Shown: in pieces, positions 58,945-64,000 of the stretch
Layout: each line of letters opens with the position of its first letter
Position numbering within the stretch: position 1 is the stretch's first letter
Origin: Allolobophora icterica
Lineage: Eukaryota > Annelida > Clitellata > Crassiclitellata > Lumbricidae
Direction of reading: 5' to 3'
Assembly: GCA_963556255.1 (NCBI GenBank)
Contig: OY744604.1
Coordinates: 75,014,736 to 75,078,735 of the forward strand
DNA: 64,000 bases
Notes under the pieces: generated by a model
What the model saw: only the letters and a program-made list of their open reading frames with translations
What the model was told of the DNA's origin: nothing
Database searches by the model: none
Position numbers and translations under genes: made by a program

Positions 58945-61900
58945 GTATGTCAAAGTAACTGAATCACGAAATGAGATTTCATAATTTATTTTCTTCTTTC
59001 ATCTGTATTTAATTAATTGTATTCAGATCATAATGCGACCACATTTCTAGAATTTATCCAAGCTATCCTAAATCTATATCGACTAACAAGGGGTGCTGCT
59101 AATGAAATGTAAAGACCAAATTGATATGTTAAAAAAATGATGTCTTGTTTGGGGGACAGAAGAAAATCATAAACGTGAATACTGATTTCGCGCCGTAGTG
59201 TGCTATTTGCCCGAGGTTTGACCTTGGATTTTCTCTTGAGTCACAACAGGATTTGAACAACGTTGGCGAAAGCTACAGACAAACGCAGTAGTAACCGGAA
59301 ACCCTATAAATATGTATACATACTACACATTTTCATGCAGATGCAGTTGCTGGCAATATCGTCATCAAATACCGTGGCAGTTGTGGGAAAGAACGTTAAT
59401 ATGAACTGCAATACGCCGTCTTCATTCGTTCGTTGGATGCACCTGGCAATTGGATCAACTACTCCAGAAATAGTTGCAGAGAACTGTCAAGTACTGGATC
59501 CTTTCGTTGCTCAGTACGCTGTAAATAAGACGATGGGCAACCTTATGATAAAGAACGCCAATGGAGAGACTCACGCAGGAACGTACATCTGCCAGGATCA
59601 AGCGCTGAATCAGATGTTGGCTGCAGTGGAACTTGTAGTTATAGGTATGAATGTTTTAAAAGAACTAACGTTGAATGGCTTTTGTCTCTTATCCTCTGTT
59701 TTTGTGAAAAATTGTCGGAAAATTGAATTCAAAGGTTGATATACCGCAGATGCCAACGTTTCTTACTGCAGTAAAAGTTATATTCAGGGTCATTTTAAGG
59801 TCGTTGTAGGCCCTAGGCACTCTTGCATTCGTAGACCCCAACTCGGCTGTCAACTCTGCATTAAAGCTAGGCGCATCACATTAGCTTAACTTAAACGGTT
59901 TGAGTACAAAGTTATTTTAAATTTGAGTTTGCTGTTATTTCCGACTTAACTTTTTCCATATTTCCTGTCAATCATTCAATATTCATTTTCAGACTTTCGT
60001 AGGCCCCTGAAAGTTTCGTAAGCCCTAGGCACAGTGTCTACTCTGCCTAGTGGATAAAACGGCACTGGTTATGTCTGTTCCACAAATCGTCGGTGGTTCG
60101 AGAGATTTCTGGACGCCGCGTCGACTTCTGACTGTGAGAGATATCTGGACAGCGAAGCAACCGTGTACACCGTTGAGGCATATCACATCACCTTTCGATG
60201 TTCCTCATTCCCGAAACGCGCTTCAGGAACTCTGAACTTTCTGTTACCTGTCAACTTTAGTGGGAAATCTGTTGATTGGGCTCTGAGTGAGGGTGTGCGA
60301 GACAGCCATTGGCGACTCAGATGAATGTTCTTTTCCTAATTACATCTAACATCAGCTGCCTAGCGAAAAAGTGCCTCTGATTAGTTCTGTAGAGTGGCGC
60401 TATATAAATTTTCGCGACAAAAAAATAAATGAGTCAAAATTAACCAAAATGAACTACAAAGTCTTTAGAAATACTATAATATTATGGTCTGTGTGTACTT
60501 TCTTGGTATTAAGTCAATTCCATTATAATAATATTTAGCGAAGCTGCGTGAAGATCGTTCTATAGTTCATAACTACAGGAATGGATGACTTTAATTAATG
60601 TCTCATAGCAAACTAGAACTGCGTGTGAAATTCCTTAAGGATACTTAAATTTGAAACAATTTTATCGACTTTGTTTGCAGAGTCTCCGATCTGCTTGAAC
60701 AACAGCATCAATTCAACGGTGTTTCTGGGTCAGTATTTGAACATGACGTGCAGCGTGTTCTTCGCTGGCAAGTTTGCGCCACCCATCGTCTGGATAGATT
60801 CCAATGGAGCCCTGGTGAACAATGCAACAACAACAAATTCATTCGATGAAGTGGCTTTATCCATTCTGATTCCCAGTTACTTTCCTTTGACCAAATCTTT
60901 CACCTGCTCAGTTCCTGACGCTGATGAACCAACCAGTTGTTCTACACGGCAGCTCCCTGTTGGTAAGACTAAGCTGTCTACAGTATGCCTATAAAGAATA
61001 ATTAGGTGTTTAGACTAGGTTTCATGGAATTCCAAAACATATTGCAATACTCAACAAAATAGCTGTTTGTAATTCCTGACTCGTTACCAGCTAAGGGCTT
61101 ATTCTATCCGGAGAGAAGAATTTTAAATGTACTTCTATCCGGAGAGAAGAATTTTAAATGTACTTCTGCAAGAGTCCTGTCTCAATATGTGAAATGTGCA
61201 ACTAATTATCTTTGGACGATCAGTCCCTTTAGAAATTAAAACACATTCCCTCATTTCTTTGTCACCCTGTCGTTGTTTTTGCTAATCGGTTTTATATTTA
61301 AATTGCTTACAAATAAGTAACCAATCAATGGGTTCAACTTCCGGGCAACTGTTAAAAAATTATTGCTTCGGGCGGTTTCAACATTTTCCAAATACCAAAT
61401 TAATAGTATAGTGTCCATACCTTAGAGTTTGATATCAACGGATTGATTGTGCCTGAAAAGACGGTTTTACTGTGCTGATAATAATAGACTAAGTTCGAGT
61501 GTTACCATAGGCGCCGACTTTTGTTTTTGTCTCACCCTTCCCTTCCCCTTCCCACTTTCCTTAGGTCGGTGAGTTTTAGAGGATTTTCGGATGAAGAAAA
61601 TTTGTTTCATGTCAAAGGTTACGAGGTTAAAAAAAGTATAGAAAATCGGTGATAACGTTCCAGTGTTACTATTTTTTAAAATAACTTATGTACGGGCTGT
61701 GACAGTGAGATCATGCAATGTTGGGTATTTGTGTTGTAGTTGTACATCTCAAGTTGTGAGATTACTTAGTTGTAAAAAATTTGAACGTAAGTTTCGAATT
61801 CTTCTGGGTGCCAGGCACCCACGGCTGCCAAGAAGTCGGCGCCTATGTACGGGCTACGACTGTGAGATCATGCAATGTTGGGTATTTTTGTCGTAGTTGT

Positions 61901-64000
61901 ACTTCTCAAGTTGCGAGCTCAGGCTACTGCTTAGGTGTAAAAAATTTGAATTTAAGGTCAGAATTCTTCTGGGTGCCAGGCACCCACTGAACTTTTTCTC
62001 TGGGTGCATTGGCACCCAAGGCCCCTAAGAAGTCGGCGCCTATGAGTGTTACTACATGTATTGTACAATTTCTTGTCTCTACAGAATGTCCGCCTGATTT
62101 CGTAAAACTTCCTGACTCTAATAGCTGTTACAAATTCATCGCTGAAGCTCTCTCATGGACTGCAGCCGCCAACAGGTGTCAAATGCAATTCCCTGGAGCG
62201 TATATGGCCGTCATTACAAGCGAAACAGAACAAGCCGCGCTTCCCGCTTATCTAGACATTGAATTTCAAAGTAAGCCATATTTGTTACCACACCTTGCTG
62301 AATCTTCTCAGACGGTTGTTATTTGCTTTGCGAGACGTTTCCTAGTCATGTTTATGATTTCTTAATCAAACCTTGGTCATTCACGAAACTATTCAAACCA
62401 TCTCCTAATACCATTAGCTCTAAAATAATTCCGTATATCAGAGGGCTTTGGCAGATACAACAGCTGGCATAATCAACCACTTGGTCGAAAGCGTATTTCA
62501 CCTATATCGCTTGACTTCGGTTTCTCGTTCAGCCAATGGACATACATGTATGTCGTGTTAATATATACTTTGTGTCATGAAATTCATTTCTTACAATCAT
62601 AGCTAGATTTAATAAATATGTACCGCGTTCTAGAATTAAGAAATTTGTTGGTTCGAGATAATATGATATGAGAAGTAAATTTTTGTCGTAACACATACAA
62701 CATATTACCATCTCCATAAATTGTCTGTCACTAATAATCAGTCAATCGTTTACGGTAATGTTAGAAGTGATGGGATTTCTACAATTATCATAAGGTTTAA
62801 TTATTAATTGTTCGAATCGTAGTCCATTATACTAAACAGGCAAAACTGAAAAAGACGTCTGGTTTTGGAATTGCACAGTCGTTATGCCAGCGAACCACCA
62901 GAGTTGGCTTCGGCTTCATGCACTTCGTGTCTCCAATGAAACATGCTTAACCATCAAGCTGCAGGTTCTTAAGACTCATAGGCCAGTAGTCCGCTGGTTC
63001 GTGGTATGCTAATTTTGCAGTTCCTAACCCAGATAATACCTTTGTCCACAAGCTAATAATACCGGGATGAACCGTTGATTCACAGGACCGTGAACAATCT
63101 CCGCACATCTGTCATTATACTATCAGTAAGGTTCTAGACTGCTGCAGCACCAAATGCTGGCTATTGGCTCTTTGCCTTGCCCATTACTACCTACGTCACC
63201 AGGAGCCTCTGCGATGGCAGGCGATGCTCGGTGAGACATCGGGGGAAAATTTGGTGAATGGTCTCGAATCGTTACAGGAGGTCGACACTGTTTTGTTTTG
63301 TCACCGACGGTTGTTGCTCTGGTTGTGGATTGGGTGATGCGAGAGAGACGGTTAATGGTGATCCTCGACTAAAGTGGGTGGATGATGACTGGAATAATGG
63401 CAGGTTGAGGGATATGAATTTTTGGAACAAAATCGCCCTGCTGGATGATACTTGGAATACAAGAACGTTCTAACAAACAGAAGACAGGAGGAAGCGGTCG
63501 TTATTGTGAGGTCAAAGAGCCAGTCGCCGATATGGGGTGAAGAGACCGACTGAAATCGAGCTAGATGAAGTATGAGGCGCCGAGAGTAGTTTCAGCTTTC
63601 TTTATACTTGTATATTTTCGTTTATTCTAAGATGTTATTGCGCTGTTACGCTTAGGCGTTTAAAATATAGGTGTTGAAGTACCGGTACGCCATATTCTGA
63701 AAAACTTGGTCTTCTGCTTTAGTTGCGTGTTACGTTGTAGACCATGAAACCAACCTATGTCTTGACTATTATGGAAAGGCAGCTTGGCTTGGTGCTCAGA
63801 GGAGAATTCTAGATTGTAGCGCAGAGTTTCAGTGGAAGCCTGTTCCGGGAAAAACGATCCCACTTAACTACACTAACTGGTTTGGCGGTAATCCAGACTG
63901 CTATAATGGACAGGAATTCTGCATAGCAATGGTCGAACCTAAGAACTACATGTGGAATGATGAAGACTGCAACAACATTTGGTGCCCTTTATGCGAATAT
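58642..64000 (+). CDS. Gene C: secreted PAN-Ig-Ig-C-type lectin protein (5 exons, 3' end cut by window)
   Basis: Exons 58642-58944, 59341-59644, 60681-60962, 62085-62270 and 63723-64000; 451 residues lie in the window. By comparison with A and B only four codons, including the stop, are missing past the edge. The domain order is signal peptide and PAN-like domain, Ig1 with Trp, Ig2, and CTLD with NPD and WND motifs. All splice sites are canonical, with donor GTATGT after exon 1 instead of GTAAGT. Intron 1 is only about 400 bp, so it shows the state before the large insertions in A and B. Introns 3 and 4 are nearly identical to those of gene B, except for a 539-bp hAT insertion in intron 3. 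The product is probably secreted; a recognition role is inference. Confidence 0.86.
59341..59644 (+). CDS. Gene C exon 2: Ig-like domain 1
   Basis: Acceptor CATGCAG at 59340; a second CAG six bases downstream could give an in-frame two-residue-shorter form. Donor GTATGA at 59645. Core Trp and both Ig cysteines are present. Confidence 0.86.
60681..60962 (+). CDS. Gene C exon 3: Ig-like domain 2
   Basis: Acceptor TTTGTTTGCAG, donor GTAAGA at 60963, phase 1 in and out. Ig cysteines (MTCSV, FTCSV) and Trp (IVWID) are present. Confidence 0.87.
61119..61168. repeat. Direct duplication of 31 bases in intron 3 of gene C
   Basis: TTCTATCCGGAGAGAAGAAT is repeated exactly 31 bases later; genes A and B have one copy. 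Confidence 0.85.
61506..62044. mobile_element. hAT-type MITE with CATAGGCGCCGACTT ends in intron 3 of gene C
   Basis: Perfect 15-bp inverted ends CATAGGCGCCGACTT; exact target duplication AGTGTTAC at 61498-61505 and 62045-62052. Internally a block of about 150 bp with TGAGATCATGCAATGTTGGG and GGGTGCCAGGCACCC is duplicated. Same ends as the 51839-53952 element. Gene B shows the empty site near 43395. Confidence 0.93.
62085..62270 (+). CDS. Gene C exon 4: C-type lectin domain, first half
   Basis: Acceptor TGTCTCTACAG, donor GTAAGC at 62271. The exon starts only 40 bases after the end of a hAT insertion (61506-62044) that sits just upstream of its polypyrimidine tract; the acceptor itself is unchanged. 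Confidence 0.87.
63723..64000 (+). CDS. Gene C exon 5: C-type lectin domain, second half (truncated by window)
   Basis: Acceptor TCTGCTTTAG at 63722. The frame is open to the last base and includes IACYVV, NYTNW, GGNPDC, MWNDEDC and CPLCEY; it stops just before the expected Gly-Pro-Ile and stop. Confidence 0.87.

Overview
This window looks like nuclear DNA of a multicellular invertebrate animal. Genes are split by GT-AG introns, the DNA is AT-rich, and it is crowded with hAT-type DNA transposons, non-LTR retrotransposons, a tRNA-derived SINE and microsatellites. There is no bacterial, phage or organelle signature. The species cannot be named from the sequence; a marine invertebrate is a reasonable guess (inference).

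The main content is a tandem array of three paralogous genes on the + strand, here called A (19845-30487), B (37418-45365) and C (58642 to the window end). Each has five coding exons: a signal peptide plus PAN/apple-like cysteine-rich domain, one Ig-like domain, a second Ig-like domain, and a C-type lectin domain (CTLD) split over two exons. The first intron is phase 0 and all others are phase 1. The products (449, 455 and at least 451 residues) have no C-terminal membrane segment, so they are probably secreted. Ig plus lectin secreted proteins in tandem families recall the invertebrate VIgL/CREP-type recognition molecules, but the PAN-Ig-Ig-CTLD order with an NPD...WND lectin motif is, as far as I can judge, unusual.

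On the - strand at the left end lie two copies of a divergent sister gene. Copy 1 (Ig exons at 1944-2255 and 1061-1411) is open. Copy 2 (9061-9334 and 4594-4943) is decayed by frameshifts, a foldback insertion beside a splice acceptor and large intron insertions. No lectin exon of these copies is visible.

Region by region: 1-9.3 kb, - strand Ig genes with a hAT (6646-8941) and a LINE 3' end (about 5530-6166). 9.4-12 kb, a pogo-like element carrying repeated 14-mers and a nested hAT (10590-11276). 12-16.5 kb, LINE debris, a possible LTR and non-coding DNA. 16.6-19.8 kb, duplicated 5' flank. 19.8-30.5 kb, gene A with a triple nest of DNA transposons in intron 1. 30.5-37.4 kb, duplicated flanks with a foldback, LINE and hAT insertions. 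37.4-45.4 kb, gene B with a LINE in intron 1. 45.4-58.6 kb, flanks with large insertions, a SINE and an inverted partial copy of the Ig1 exon. 58.6-64 kb, gene C, cut by the window end four codons before its expected stop.

Most of the insertions can be dated relative to the duplications because the paralogous copies show the empty site, often with an exact 8-bp target duplication. Genes B and C are nearly identical over long introns, pointing to recent duplication or conversion; gene A is older and carries two structural lesions in otherwise open exons.
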